Source of the DNA: Oxyruncus cristatus
Taxonomy: Eukaryota > Chordata > Aves > Passeriformes > Cotingidae
Direction of reading: 5' to 3'
DNA: 64,000 bases
NCBI GenBank assembly: GCA_013399855.1
Contig: VXAY01003767.1
Coordinates: 1,017,730 to 1,081,729 of the forward strand
The notes below the pieces were generated by a model that was given only the letters and a program-made list of their open reading frames with translations, was not told the DNA's origin and made no database searches. Below, piece after piece: positions 47,310-59,264 of this stretch. How positions within the stretch are numbered: the first letter of the stretch is position 1; every line of letters begins with the position of its first letter. Both the position numbers and the translations under genes were made by a program.

Positions 47310-50300
47310 GTTTGGGAAATCTTAGAAAATGTAGTTGGATTATTGTAAAATTATTGGTGGAAAATGAGATTACTTCTTGAAATATGCAACTATGGATGTG
47401 GATTTTTCGCTAAGTTTCTTGAGTTATTTGCAACTTGAACACTACTGTAAAACATTACTAGCTCTACAGAGTGATTTGGTAGGAATATGAGAAATATTTT
47501 AATAATGCTAATCAAACACAAAAAATGTTGAAATTACCTAAGGACCTCAAATACATGCACGTAAATTAATCCTAGGAATGTTGGAAATCTGAGGATTAAG
47601 TATTCATCTGCTGTTTCTATGAAACAATTATTGCCATTTTTAATCCTACCATTGTTCTACTGCTTCCTGCTTGTTTATTGACCTTCTTTATAGCACCATC
47701 TACTATATGCTTATATAAGCATTGTGTTTAGCACTCGGAGCTATACAGTGTTATCTGTGACATGCCTTTAGTGAACACTGTGCCATAAAATAAATATTTC
47801 TGAGCCTGCACAGTTTATTATGAAGTTGTGATGAATTTTCATTCATATCTCCCAGCAGGAATCAATTGGAAGATCAGGGGAGGCAGTGGCATTAACATTA
47901 GCAGAGACTGCACATGAATCACACTTACAGAGATGTTTGGAATAGTAGGTGGTGTGTGTTTCTTAATTGTTGGTAGCTTGCTAGCTTTATCCTAAGGAAA
48001 CGCTTACTATCCAGTATCGTGCATCAAGCATAGCCTTCTAGCAACAACTTGAAAAAATAACTACTAAATTTAGATTTCTCCGTTATATTCATCTCTGCAA
48101 TATTTAATTTATCCTTATCATGGTCTAGTGCAGGGAGCAAACATTTTTATTATGTTGATAGTAAAGCGTGACACTGCCAATTTCGTGTAAGCTGCTGGTT
48201 GGAAAACAGCAATTGTGTTTTCTTTTCAGTGGTCAATATTTTAGAGTTTGGAGACCTTTTTGAAGTAAAGGAGACCTGCAAGTCTTTAACTTGGAGAAAA
48301 TTATTATCTGTGGGACATCTAGTTTAAGGCCTCTCTTCCTCTAAGATGGAGCAAAGCTCTGAAATTTGAATCCAGATTTCAGCCAGATGGTCTCAATTAC
48401 AAGGGAAAAAAAAGAAACAGAGTGGAAAGAAAGTATGGACTAATTTTTTCAGTCTCGTTGATATACAAGAAAATAATTCAAAGAAATGGCCATCAAAACA
48501 AATATATTTTGAAGAACTATTCAACAATATAGTATACTTCAATGAAAATGTATTTTGCTGAAAACTTTTTAAAAGCTCCAATTAATTAATTTCCATTGTT
48601 TTATCCATGTGATTTTATGTGGTATTTCATGATAAATCTTATGCAGCAGAAGTACTGGTGCTGAATATATATTCAGAGGCATTTATCTGGGGAAAAAAAA
48701 AGTGTCTTGGAAAACAATTGCTTTCTAATTACCAAAAAATAAAAACTAAATATATTAAAAAAGGCTTAAAATGTGTATGTGAACAGATACATATGCATTC
48801 ACCTATATGCTAGGAATGAAAATTGACTTCAGTCCTAGATAAAAGCAAATCCATTTATCATTTACCATAATATTAACATACTGTTATCCAACATCTATAT
48901 GCTCCTTAGTTTAATGTAATGATAATATCCTGCTGCATGTCCAAAGATAGACTATCAAAAAGTGCACCAAGGAAATCAGGAAGAAACAGTAGTTCTGAGG
49001 TTTTTGGGGAGCAGTGGGAGGCCCAGCCATAGACTGGTATACCCTTGGCTAGTAAAGTTTTCTTTCCAGACTAAACCTGGTATACAAGTACAAAGTGAAT
49101 TTGAGATGTACATTTCTAGGTAGCAAGGAGGAAGAAAGACACTGAATATAACTGATGAGTGAGAATGTAGACAGATATTGCAATGAGCAATCTGCTCACT
49201 TCAGTATAGAGATGCAAATTAAGTGGGCTAAAGGGAATGTAAGAAAGCTTTTTGGGGCAGAGAGCTTATTGTTTTGTGGTTTATGCTATGGGATATTTAC
49301 TGGGAAAACAATACATTAGTAGTCTATTCAGAAACTGTCTTCTAGTAATTTTGATCACTCTGTTGTTCATAAGATACTGAAGGAGAGGAAAACGTTAACA
49401 AGTTTGTGAAAAGGGAATCCAAGACATGTCCTCATTTACTTAGTGGTAAAGCTGTGCAGCTCCAGATTTAAGGGAAATGAAGGCAGATTTGCAGGCTTAA
49501 GATATATTTGAAGAAGCCTGGCACCTGTTAGAGACAAAAATATACAGCTAGCTATCTGCAAGTCATATCTTGTCCGTTGCTATCAACTTCTGAACAAAGA
49601 GTAATAATTTTTCTCTTGTGAGCAATGGTAGTGTTTAAAAAAAGTTTTGAATAGCGGTGTAGGAACTGCTGCTATTACTGTCATTACTATTGTAAGAACA
49701 TATGTATTTCATGCTGTCCTTAGACAGTAGAACTGGAACCTAAATTACAGTCTTCAGTATTTTCATAGTTCAGACAAGACCATCTTAAATTTATCAGGAG
49801 ACAATTTGATGAGAAAAAAGTCAGCAATGCTAACCTGTTTTATTGAAAGTTGTCTTCTAATATGCCAAATCTGGAAGACATTCCAAATGAAACAATGAAA
49901 TCTTGTAGCAAACTAATTTTTCTGCCTATTCATTCAAAAGCTCTTTGGAATTCAGGCTGACAACCAATTTGTAGATACCCACTAAATAGTTTTTTGTGTT
50001 TACTTTTTAAGATTTGCTTTCCAACCACAGCATAATTCTTCTGGTTAATTCTTTGCAAACAGTTTTTAATCAGTGCTTTATAAACCAAAGGAAATAGAAA
50101 TGTATTTATATAAATGTGTCTATTAAGCCTCTCTGAACCAACAATTCGTTACATCAGAACAGTGAAAATATTACCTCCAAAAAGAAAGAAGCTGTATAAA
50201 AAGGAATAATTCAAAGGGGAAGGAAAAAATCAACCCTAATTTCTTCAAGGCATTGTATAAACCATACAAAACACTGGATAGGAATGGTAAACTTCAACTT

Positions 50301-51320
50301 TGTCCTAGAAGTGAAAGCTCAGCAGGTCTGTCAAGACAGTACATAAGAAGGAGGTAGATCAAGGGAATTTGTCTATTTGCATTTACATCAGCTCTTCAGA
50401 ATCTGTTGTTTTTGTTAAAGTCAGTTGCAGTAGCTGACTGACAAAATAATGAACCCTTTCTAGTTCTGCTGAAAAATGTGAGGCCCTTGGGACCTTATGT
50501 CAGTGTGATAAGAGTTGTAAATGGCTATAAGTGTCTTATTCGATTTCTGTTTCAGTGTTTTCCTTCTCTCAGTTCAAACTTAAATTTAAAATTTCCGGTC
50601 TTGGCGTAACAACTACTTTTTGAGTGCTAACAAGTATAACAGCAAAAGAATAAAAACAAAAAAAAAAGGAGAGAAGAGAGAGGGCAAGGCAACATATTAA
50701 TAGCAAGTATATATGCATTAAGTAGACTGTAGACTACTTATATAGGGGCAGGAGAGGAGGGGACAAGAGAAGGAAAGGAGAATACAACTGCAGCCCAATA
50801 TATACCTAATTCATGAGGATAAGGGGCTTTAGCTGCTGTTCTTTCAAGTGAAAAACATTAAGGAACTTCCAAACAAGTGGAAAAAAGCCTGCTAAATCAT
50901 ATAATGAGCACAGTGCCTGGACCCACACTGAAAGAACTCAGAACATACCATTGCCCATAGGCAATGTTGGTGTCCACCATGAATCAAGCCAGTCTGTTCC
51001 TATATAGAGATCAGTACACGTGGAAATGTTATTTTTGTTCTTGCCATTCAGAAATATCTCCTCAGGTGATAGGGAAGAAAATACTGTCTGTATTTCAACA
51101 ATCTGAAGTAAACCTCAAGGCCAAAATGTCACCTTCAGCCTTTTTAAACTTTCTGCAAGTACTTTAAAAAAAAAAAGGGTTTTTTTTTGATCTGCAGCCA
51201 AGTGTTCTGACACGGCACGGTAGCACTGAGATGAGCTGCAGGATGTTCAATCAGTGTTCGTCACGGGGTCAGGAATTCAACAAGGTATCAGTACTAGAGG
51301 ATGCAAAGGAGGATGACTGG
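47310..51320. other. Unassigned DNA
   Basis: No recognised gene or repeat. 47740-47930 is a low-repeat, balanced stretch that could be conserved noncoding DNA. An acceptor-like site (gtgttttcttttcag|TGGTC) is at 48230-48231. A poly(A)/poly(T) pair (51165-51188) could form a hairpin. Confidence 0.45.
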
Positions 51321-51380
51321 AATATATTTGCGTATATTTATTTATATATATACACATATTTACATGTACATACATATATA
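51321..51380 (+). repeat. (TA)n-rich imperfect repeat
   Basis: Alternating TA, TTTA and TACA units. Confidence 0.85.
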
Positions 51381-51663
51381 GTACTTTAAAAATAGACAAC
51401 CCAGCAACACCTATTGTGATTACTTACTGTACGGAAGGAAAAAAAGAATCTGATTCTAAAATATGGATGAATAGGAAAAATTAATGCAAATTTTTCTATA
51501 TGAATTGGTCTTATCCAGAGATCAAGTGCAAGGAATTCCCACTTGCTAATCACCAGGAGATGAATGGAATTTCCATAATGCACAGATTTTGAGACAGCTT
51601 CTCTTGAGGTTCAAAGTGCAGAACTGTACTTTTATAATCTGTGATGGACAATAGCTCTGTATT

Positions 51664-52170
51664 TCATAGAATCATAGACACATAGAATCATAGAATATGC
51701 TGAGTTGGAAGGGATCCATCAGGACCATTGAGCCCAGCTTCTGGCCCTGCGCAGGACACCCCAAGAATCACACCATGTGCCTGAGAGCATTGTCCAAAGG
51801 CTTGGTGCTGTGACCACTTTGCCGGGATGCCTGTTCCAGTGCTCAACCCCCCTCTGGGAGAAAAATTTTTTCCTGATATCCAACCTAAACCTCCCCTGAC
51901 TCAGCTTCCTGCTGTTTCCTTGAGTCCTGTCACTGGTCACAAGAGTGAAGGGATCAGTACCTGTCCCTTTGCTTCCCCTTCTGAGGATGTTGAAGATGGA
52001 AATGAGGTCTCCCTTCAGTCTCCTCTTCTCCAGGCTGAACAGACCAAATGCCCTCAGCTGCTCCTCACAAGACTTCTGCTCCAGACCATCCTCATGACCA
52101 TCCTCTAAAAGCTCTCTAATAACTTAATGTACTTTTTTTTATATTGTGGCGCCCAAAATTGCACACAGGA
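51664..52170 (-). mobile_element. CR1 LINE 3' part, antisense
   Basis: Begins with three reversed 8-mer-like tails (catagaatcatagacacata, gaatcatagaatatgctgag), then 'ccctgcgcaggacaccccaa', 'atccaacctaaacctcccct', and the RT end. The minus frame 51719-51940 shows SQGRFRLDIRKKFFSQRG, typical CR1. Same subtype as 24104-24948. A short piece is missing between 'ttgtccaaag' and 'gcttggtgct' relative to the family as I remember it. Confidence 0.94.
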
Positions 52171-52174
52171 CCCA

Positions 52175-54327
52175 AGAGAACATTTACTCTGTATTTCAAT
52201 GTTCCTTTAAAAAAGGAGAAACTCAGCTTGGTGGAACTCACTCAAAAGGAGGATCTTTAACCTCTCCAGGAAGAAATTGAATAAATGTAGTCTGTCAGAC
52301 TACAGATTTTGATACAGAAAGATCTAATGCAAGGAGTTGGTAGTCTGCAGCACAAAAAGGTATTGCTGAGGAGAACAGACAGCAGCCAGGAAGATCTCAG
52401 AAGTCACAGAAGAGACTATTTAAAGTATTTGTTGCATTTTGGTATTAGTAAAGTTCTTCTAAACTCTCTATTCTTTCTTCTCTTACTTTGAATCTTCATT
52501 TTTTATGTAAATTCTAATAGAGATTGTATTTAGTGTTTAATTATGCCATTTGATCTTCTTGGGTATCACAGTACAAGGAAGATGTCAAGACAGATTCATC
52601 CCACAGTTCCAGTTGACTTCAATATAGTTAGCCCATACCTTAAGGATTTTTATGGATCTGTGATTGATTAAAAAATGTTCTAAGGTTTCTTTTCTCCCCC
52701 ACCCCCTCTTTGTAACCATACTCCTGTGCCAAGAACCATCAGTATCTTTGCCCCTATCCCCATTCTTGCTCTACTTAGTACAATGGCATGTACATAATAG
52801 GGAGAAGGCTCCAGAAATATTCAGGAATGGCAATTAATTTAGGTACTTGAAAGTACCAAAACACAAATATGTGCAGTAAAACCTTAATGTGCCCCTTCAC
52901 ATTTATATCAAAAATAAACTTTTTGCAATGAAATGATTCATTCTGAATTGGATGAAAGGTTCTGATATTCCAGGATGGCAAGTGGTTTGCGGAACAGCTA
53001 ACAAAGATACTAAAACCTTGCATTCTTGAGGTTATATTTTACTTACACTGGTCATTGCTTAAGAAATCTAGAACATAATTTTGCATAAGAATATGATATA
53101 TTTTAATCCTAAAATTTAAAAATCTGAAAAATCAAATGTGGGACATTTGGGGGAAGAAACACCGTGAGCAATGTAGGAATACAATATTATTTTTTTTCCA
53201 GTCATGGGTATTTTGGTTTTTACTTTAAAAATAAATATCTATAGACCGAAGAAAAAAATCCTCACTGTTGTTTTCTAGGTTGGAATATGATTACAGAAGA
53301 TCAGGATTAGAAGGATAAAAGAGAACACTGGTCTTTCAGGAGAGTCTGTTCTCTGATCACTGGGACAAAATATCAACATTATTGAAATGAAAGCATATTC
53401 CTTTGCAAAATTATTGGCACTGGACTTGAAGGAATTAACACTTTAAGGTAGACTACTTCATTTTTGATTGAGAAGTAATAGAATAATGTTCTTGCTCAGA
53501 GATTAGTGTGGAGCTGAAACAAGAAAGGAAAAATGTTAGAGCTTGCAGTTTTCTAATACTTTATGCTATTTATTTGTTTTATGTTTAAGTCTGTGGCTTC
53601 CTGCCACATAGAAAAAGAAGTATGGTAGTTATCAGTAGCTTGAGGGCTATGAGAGTACACACCATCTATCACAGAGCAGTCAAAGTGACAAGAAAGTAGT
53701 AGCCTTCCAGAGGGTGAAAGGATAAGAAGGAGACAGTAAGAAGACAGTGAACGAAGGAACATATGAGGGGAGAAAAAATGGTAGAAAAGTTAATGTAAGT
53801 TCAACACAGTGACAGAAATCAAGACAAGAGGCTAAACAGTGAGTTCACTAGCAAAAACTTAAATCCAGTAGCAAGCTAGGCAATAAAATGAAACTTACTG
53901 GTTAGAAACCGAGAGATATTGTGCTACCCAAAACATTTGGGAAGGGATCCACCTTTGGAGCTGGATAGCCAGCTGAACCAATGCTGTTTTAGAGATCAGT
54001 CTGCTATAGTGTAGTTAAACATTAAAAGAAAGATAAGAAGAAACATGCGAGGCATCAGCGATCCACATAACTGGTTCTACCAGACTGGTAGACCAAGCAG
54101 TCACCTAAGAGAGCAAAATATTAAGAACAGCAATAGGTTAGTGACCCTTTGTTGTGCCAGTGGAGGTTCACCTGCATGAACATTTTCCAGATTGCCGGTG
54201 GCTGAAAAAATGTAAAGCAGGTGCTGCTGGATTTAGCCAGATATCATTACTAAAAAACAGAGATTAGTTTTCTGAAATGAGGGAAAAAATGCTGAAATGA
54301 GTCATCAAAACTAGAAATGAGTTCCTA
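52175..54327. other. Unassigned DNA
   Basis: No recognised gene or repeat. 53930-54250 has a less AT-rich composition but no known motif. Confidence 0.5.
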
Positions 54328-54388
54328 CTGTGTGTGCATGTGTGGATGTAGGTATGTGTGTGTATGCGTATGTGTGTGTGTGGGCATG
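54328..54388 (+). repeat. (TG)n imperfect microsatellite
   Basis: TG units broken by CATG, GGATG and TATG variants, longest pure part about 12 nt. Confidence 0.93.
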
Positions 54389-56005
54389 TCCCCGGTTTTG
54401 GTTTGTGTGGTTATTTTTTTAAAAAAGCAATTCTGATGCCTGATTGTGTTGCTTCTGGAAGGGCTTATGTCTGTCTCTTCTGTTCTCTCAGAAGTGCAGC
54501 CTTTGTCAACACCTTTATGACCTTTCAGTGACTTCTCAGGCTGAATTAGAGCATTTAAGTTTTTGCATCATACAATAAAGTATATAAAAAAATCTTCAGT
54601 TTCCAAATGCTGCCCCTTTGGAATTTTTATATGTAATGATTATGTCCAGAAAGGTTTTGGCTCCTAGTCTTTTCCTGTGTACCATATTTCCCCTTTTTTG
54701 CTGTCCTATTTTATTTTCTTCCAAGTTCAATATTAGGACATCTGAATTACTTCAGATGACAAGAAAAATTTTTTGACTTTATGAAATAGATTAGTTTGTG
54801 AAGACCATTGCAATAATTTTAAGTTGCAATCTCATAAATTATATAAAACCCCTAAATACTAAATATTCCATTTATCTCATACTGATATTTTGTCTTTAAC
54901 AGAAGCAAACTAACCAGGAATACACAAAGGCATCTGCTATGATGACATTTGTCAAATGACAGTTACATTGATCTTGTTCACCAAATGGTTTCTCCTTGCT
55001 AAGTCTTTGAGGTTTTTTATGAATAATTACAACTTAAACCACATCTGCTTTCCTGTCCAATTCTATGGTTTGCACAATTAAATTAAGAAAACATGAAAGA
55101 GAATCACTTAAAAGAAAAAAAGTGTTATTTTAAGAAAGAAATTGGAAGAAACGGCAACTCTATCTTTCACCAAAACTGTCAGTTTGATGCACAAAGAGAA
55201 AGCAAATTCCTCAGTGCTGCAATAATGACCTTACACATTATTTCTTTGAACTGTGAGTACTGCCTTTATCAAACACTGTCCTTTGGTTTCACACTGTAGA
55301 GAATAAGAAGATAAATAATGGCCGAATACTTAACTAATGTATGTTCAAAATTGAGAAGGTAAATAAATACACAGATTTTTACCTCATTTCTAGTGCAGTG
55401 CACACTTTAGTTCTCTTCAGAAAAAGAGCAGCTCTTTTTCTCGTTATGGAAGATCGATATTCTGTTAAAAAAATGTAGTTTGAAAAGATAAAGATTTATG
55501 TAAAATTTAAGCAAAGCGATCAGTTAAGGGTAGAAAAAGAAGCATGGGGAATGGCTAGTTGAGAGGAATTAGTAAGACCTGTCTTTTATATGCAAATCAA
55601 TAACATATAACAGAAATAACTGAGAATAAACTAAGAACATTAAGTGCAACCAGCAGAAAATGTTCATAATCTATGAAAAGAACACTGGGGTTTTTTCCCT
55701 ACCTTTTTTTTTTTTTTTTCCTTACTAGAATGCTGGATGCTGAAGTATATTTCATGCAGAGATTTTTTTTCCAAATTATGTGATCTTTGTATGCAAAATA
55801 ATTAATATATTAATATTTGTTGTCATGAAAACAAAAAGGGAATGTTTTTTCCATTCATCAGATTGACTGCAACATCCTGTGTTTCATTATATAAGAAGAG
55901 ATTTCTCAGAGTAAGGGGAAGCATCTGAAACCTATCTTCCATGGTATTTAATTTTTTATGAAAGATGAATTCATTTTAATACAATTTTCCCCCTCCTCCT
56001 TTTAG
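54389..56005. other. Unassigned AT-rich DNA
   Basis: Contains a T run of about 16 nt near 55705-55720; nothing else is recognised. Confidence 0.5.
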
Positions 56006-56175
56006 ATCTTCACCATCAGCAAACTCTTGTAAACGATCAGTTGGAGTTCATTTCTAATTCATTTCAGTTTTTCCTGTTCAAGGAGGATCTTTTAATCAGA
56101 AATTACATGAAAGATCCTACCACAGGTTCTGTTAATGAGCCTTGTGAGTTACATCCTGGAGAATGGTCTAAATAG
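56006..56175 (+). CDS. Candidate terminal exon, unknown gene
   Basis: A strong splice acceptor (tttccccctcctccttttag, ending at 56005) is followed by a frame open for 55 codons to TAG at 56173-56175. Read with one base carried from the previous exon, the peptide begins DLHHQQTLVNDQLEF and ends PCELHPGEWSK. No family is recognised. The acceptor is among the best in the window and the required phase (1) equals that left by the candidate first exon at 31604, but a 24-kb intron would be needed and that match alone has odds of one in three. No AATAAA is seen close by. Chance remains quite possible. Confidence 0.22.
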
Positions 56176-59100
56176 TGCTGGGTTCTGAAGAAACGTTTCT
56201 GATGACATGCATCCTGGCCAGGCTCCCTGTGAAACCAGTTGGAGTGATAATGCTGACTCAAGGAGCTAGAGCATTGTTGGAGATCAGACTGTAATTTGCT
56301 GACTGTGCAAAAGTTGTCTCCTTTGCCTGCTTTTATGGAAGGAAATAAGAATGTCTCTTTTAACAGCCAGATAACTAGGCTAATGGTCCCTGGGTTGGGA
56401 AACATAACCCAATAGAATATGGATCATCAAACCCAGGAAAAAACCTGTGGAACAAGTGTTGCCAACTGCAATATGTAATGGCTAACAAGCAAAGATACAA
56501 GCCAAAACAAGGTAATTCGTCTGAAACCACAAAGCAATCCTTAAAACCCTTTAAAAATCAGACATAAAATGCTTTCTGCCCAAAGTTCATGGGCCTTGAA
56601 ATTATATAAAGAAGAAAAAAGAAAAAGTTAAAACAGCAATGCAAATCCAAACACTTTTCATTGAAAGCACAAATAAAGAACGCAGAAATCAAAACTAACA
56701 GTGAGATCTGCATACGAATTTGAACCCCAAACTCTTAGTTGTTTCATTAATTTGGATATTGTGACAGAGGGCAACATTGTGAGCAGGTGCAGGTTGGGAA
56801 AATAACTATGTCATACTTCTAATAAAATCTTGGGAAGTTATCAAAATGACTTCAAATACAATGTCATCTCTAGTAGAAAGCACTTTAGGCAAAGAGAGAG
56901 AATAATAGCTGTAAGCTATGACTGCTTTACTTTGATTATCAGGAAATGTCCTACAATATTTGAAGCAATTTTGAGTAAACTCTCAGTCCTGCAGGGCAAA
57001 AGCCACATAACAAACCGGGACAACATATCTAACAAAGACTTAAAGAAGAATCTGTGAAATATCTCTGTGCATCTTATTGTTGTCATTCAAAATAATTTAA
57101 TACTACTTTATAAGCAATTCATCTCATATGCAATATCTAAATTCTTATGTAATAATGCATTAACATTTTTGCTGCTGAAAATCTATCATTTCCCATTCTG
57201 CCTTAATAAACTACAAGCCCAGCTCACTGCTTTCCATCTCTTTTATGCCTGTTTCCTTTGAAAACTCTGGATGGGTCTTCACCTTTAAGTGATACAAAAT
57301 CAAGTTAAGAAATCCACAGACAGTCTTAATTAGTGGTAATCTAAATGTCAGTTTTTATAGACAGGTATTTTTGGTTTTCAAATAACATAATTGCTACACA
57401 TTTCAAAGCACTTTTTATTTATTCCAGTTTAATCCTTAAATATATGAAACCTAAAAGGAATATGAACCTTTGGATAGTCTCATGAAACTTCAAACATTTA
57501 CCATTAGGCAAGAGACCTGGAGAAAAAACTTTGTTTTTACAAATCATTATCTTTTTTTTTTTTTTTTAAATATATTGTTAATGTATCTGTAAAACTTTCA
57601 GCAAAGAAAGAATCACTCCACAGACATAGCGGCATTTTGGATTATTTCCCTAATTGTCCTGAAAATCCACTTTTGCTTTTCTCCTACCAATCTGTCTCTT
57701 TACATCCCAGTTTTAATTAGGAAAAAATATAGTTCACTATAATCACAGTATCATCAACAACAGCATGTTTTTTCATTAAATCTCAAAGCAGATTTTCATT
57801 AAATGCTAGCCTGTATGTCTTTCCCAGATATTTTAAAAACCTGTGAATTTGAACCTGTCTAGTATAATGGCAGCACATTTTCCCTTTCCTACATATGGGA
57901 AAGGATTTTGTTTGGTGTAGGTTTTTTGATTTATTAAAGTTGAATTTGTACCCCAAAAGGTTTTTATTTTGTTTGGAATAATGACACACTTGCACTTAAA
58001 CCATGGTGTTAGCTGACATGCAAATCAGACATACAAACCAGACATACAAACTATACATCTACCACTGATCCAGCCTCAGCTGATAATTCTGTTACTGATC
58101 ACTGTATTCTTTGAGTTTGAAAATGAATCCAAGTTTTATATTGGAGATTTTTTAAGCTTTTGCTCAAAGACCTCAACAGAAATGACATGTAATATTTCAG
58201 GATCCCAGGAAGAAAAAGCTAGCAGAAGCTCTGGACAAAAGCTTGGCTGCAAGGAACTGGCTAATATTACAGGCAATACTGCTTTTCTGGTGCTCACTGT
58301 TATTCTAAGCTTGTTCAGCTTCAGAGGACAACAAATCTTTCTGGATTTTTCACAGATTTTTCACAAGAAAAACTATTGCACATCTCCCAGCTCTTGCAGT
58401 GAATTATTTATCAGATTTCCCTGTTAGATTTAATTGTCATTCATTCTTTACCGAAGTACTGTAACCTCAAATTCAGTCAAACATTTTCCCATTTGTACAG
58501 GTAAACAGAGACACCACTTTTCTTCTTAGTAGTAAGAGTCTAATTTAGTCAAAGCTTTTAAAGAAAATCTTAATCGAGATTCGGGTGAGGATAAAGAGGA
58601 ATAATATACACAAAAGCTGAAAATGGATTTCAGTAACTTTAAAACTGTGATTTTAACAATCCAGTAGCTACCAAACTTTGGAGACTTGCAAATATCTTTG
58701 GGGTCATAAGTTTTATCTTACAGTACACTTCACATTTTATCTTTCTGCCTGTTGTGAAGAGAGAAAATCTACTGTAGGCTGAACTGTTTGTTTTGTCAGC
58801 CCGAGTTGTAGTTAGAAATCTTCATGAATTAGGAGAGCTCATGCTTCTCAGTGCATGCTTGTGTTCACATAGATGAACTCCTCACAAAGTGTTGGCTGGA
58901 ATGTTTTGGAAGTAATATGTATTTCCTGGTAATATATATGTCCTTGTCCTGGTCAAGGTCTCTTATAAGAGTCTCATATAAGACTGAACACACACGCACA
59001 TATATTTATGGAGGGAAAAGTGAGAGACAGCAACAACATTAGCTCTGACAATTAATTTTTGAAAGGTGTCAATAGAAGTAGGAAAGAAGGGCCTCTCTAG

Positions 59101-59183
59101 GTTCAAGACATTGATAGATCAGTATTTCTTTCACTAGGAAACAGCCTACTTGTGCTTTTATATTCCTTTCTTAAACACCTGTT
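56176..59183. other. Unassigned DNA
   Basis: 57552-57567 is a T run. 58026-58051 is a perfect 13-bp tandem duplication (cagacatacaaac twice). 58970-58981 is a 12-bp palindrome (ctcttataagag). The frame 58182-58427 encodes 81 residues with one hydrophobic segment (TAFLVLTVILSLFSF) and no known family. Confidence 0.45.
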
Positions 59184-59264
59184 ATATACATATGCACATG
59201 CACAAACACACACACACACACGCACATATATATATATATATCCACATATATGATATAAATATAT
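59184..59264 (+). repeat. Compound (CA)n(TA)n microsatellite
   Basis: CA-rich part up to 59225, then about eight TA units, then a decayed TA-rich part. Confidence 0.93.

Noticed and set aside
48215..48334. Acceptor-like site followed by about 33 open codons
   Set aside because: Such short open frames after T-rich tracts are common in AT-rich DNA; no further support.
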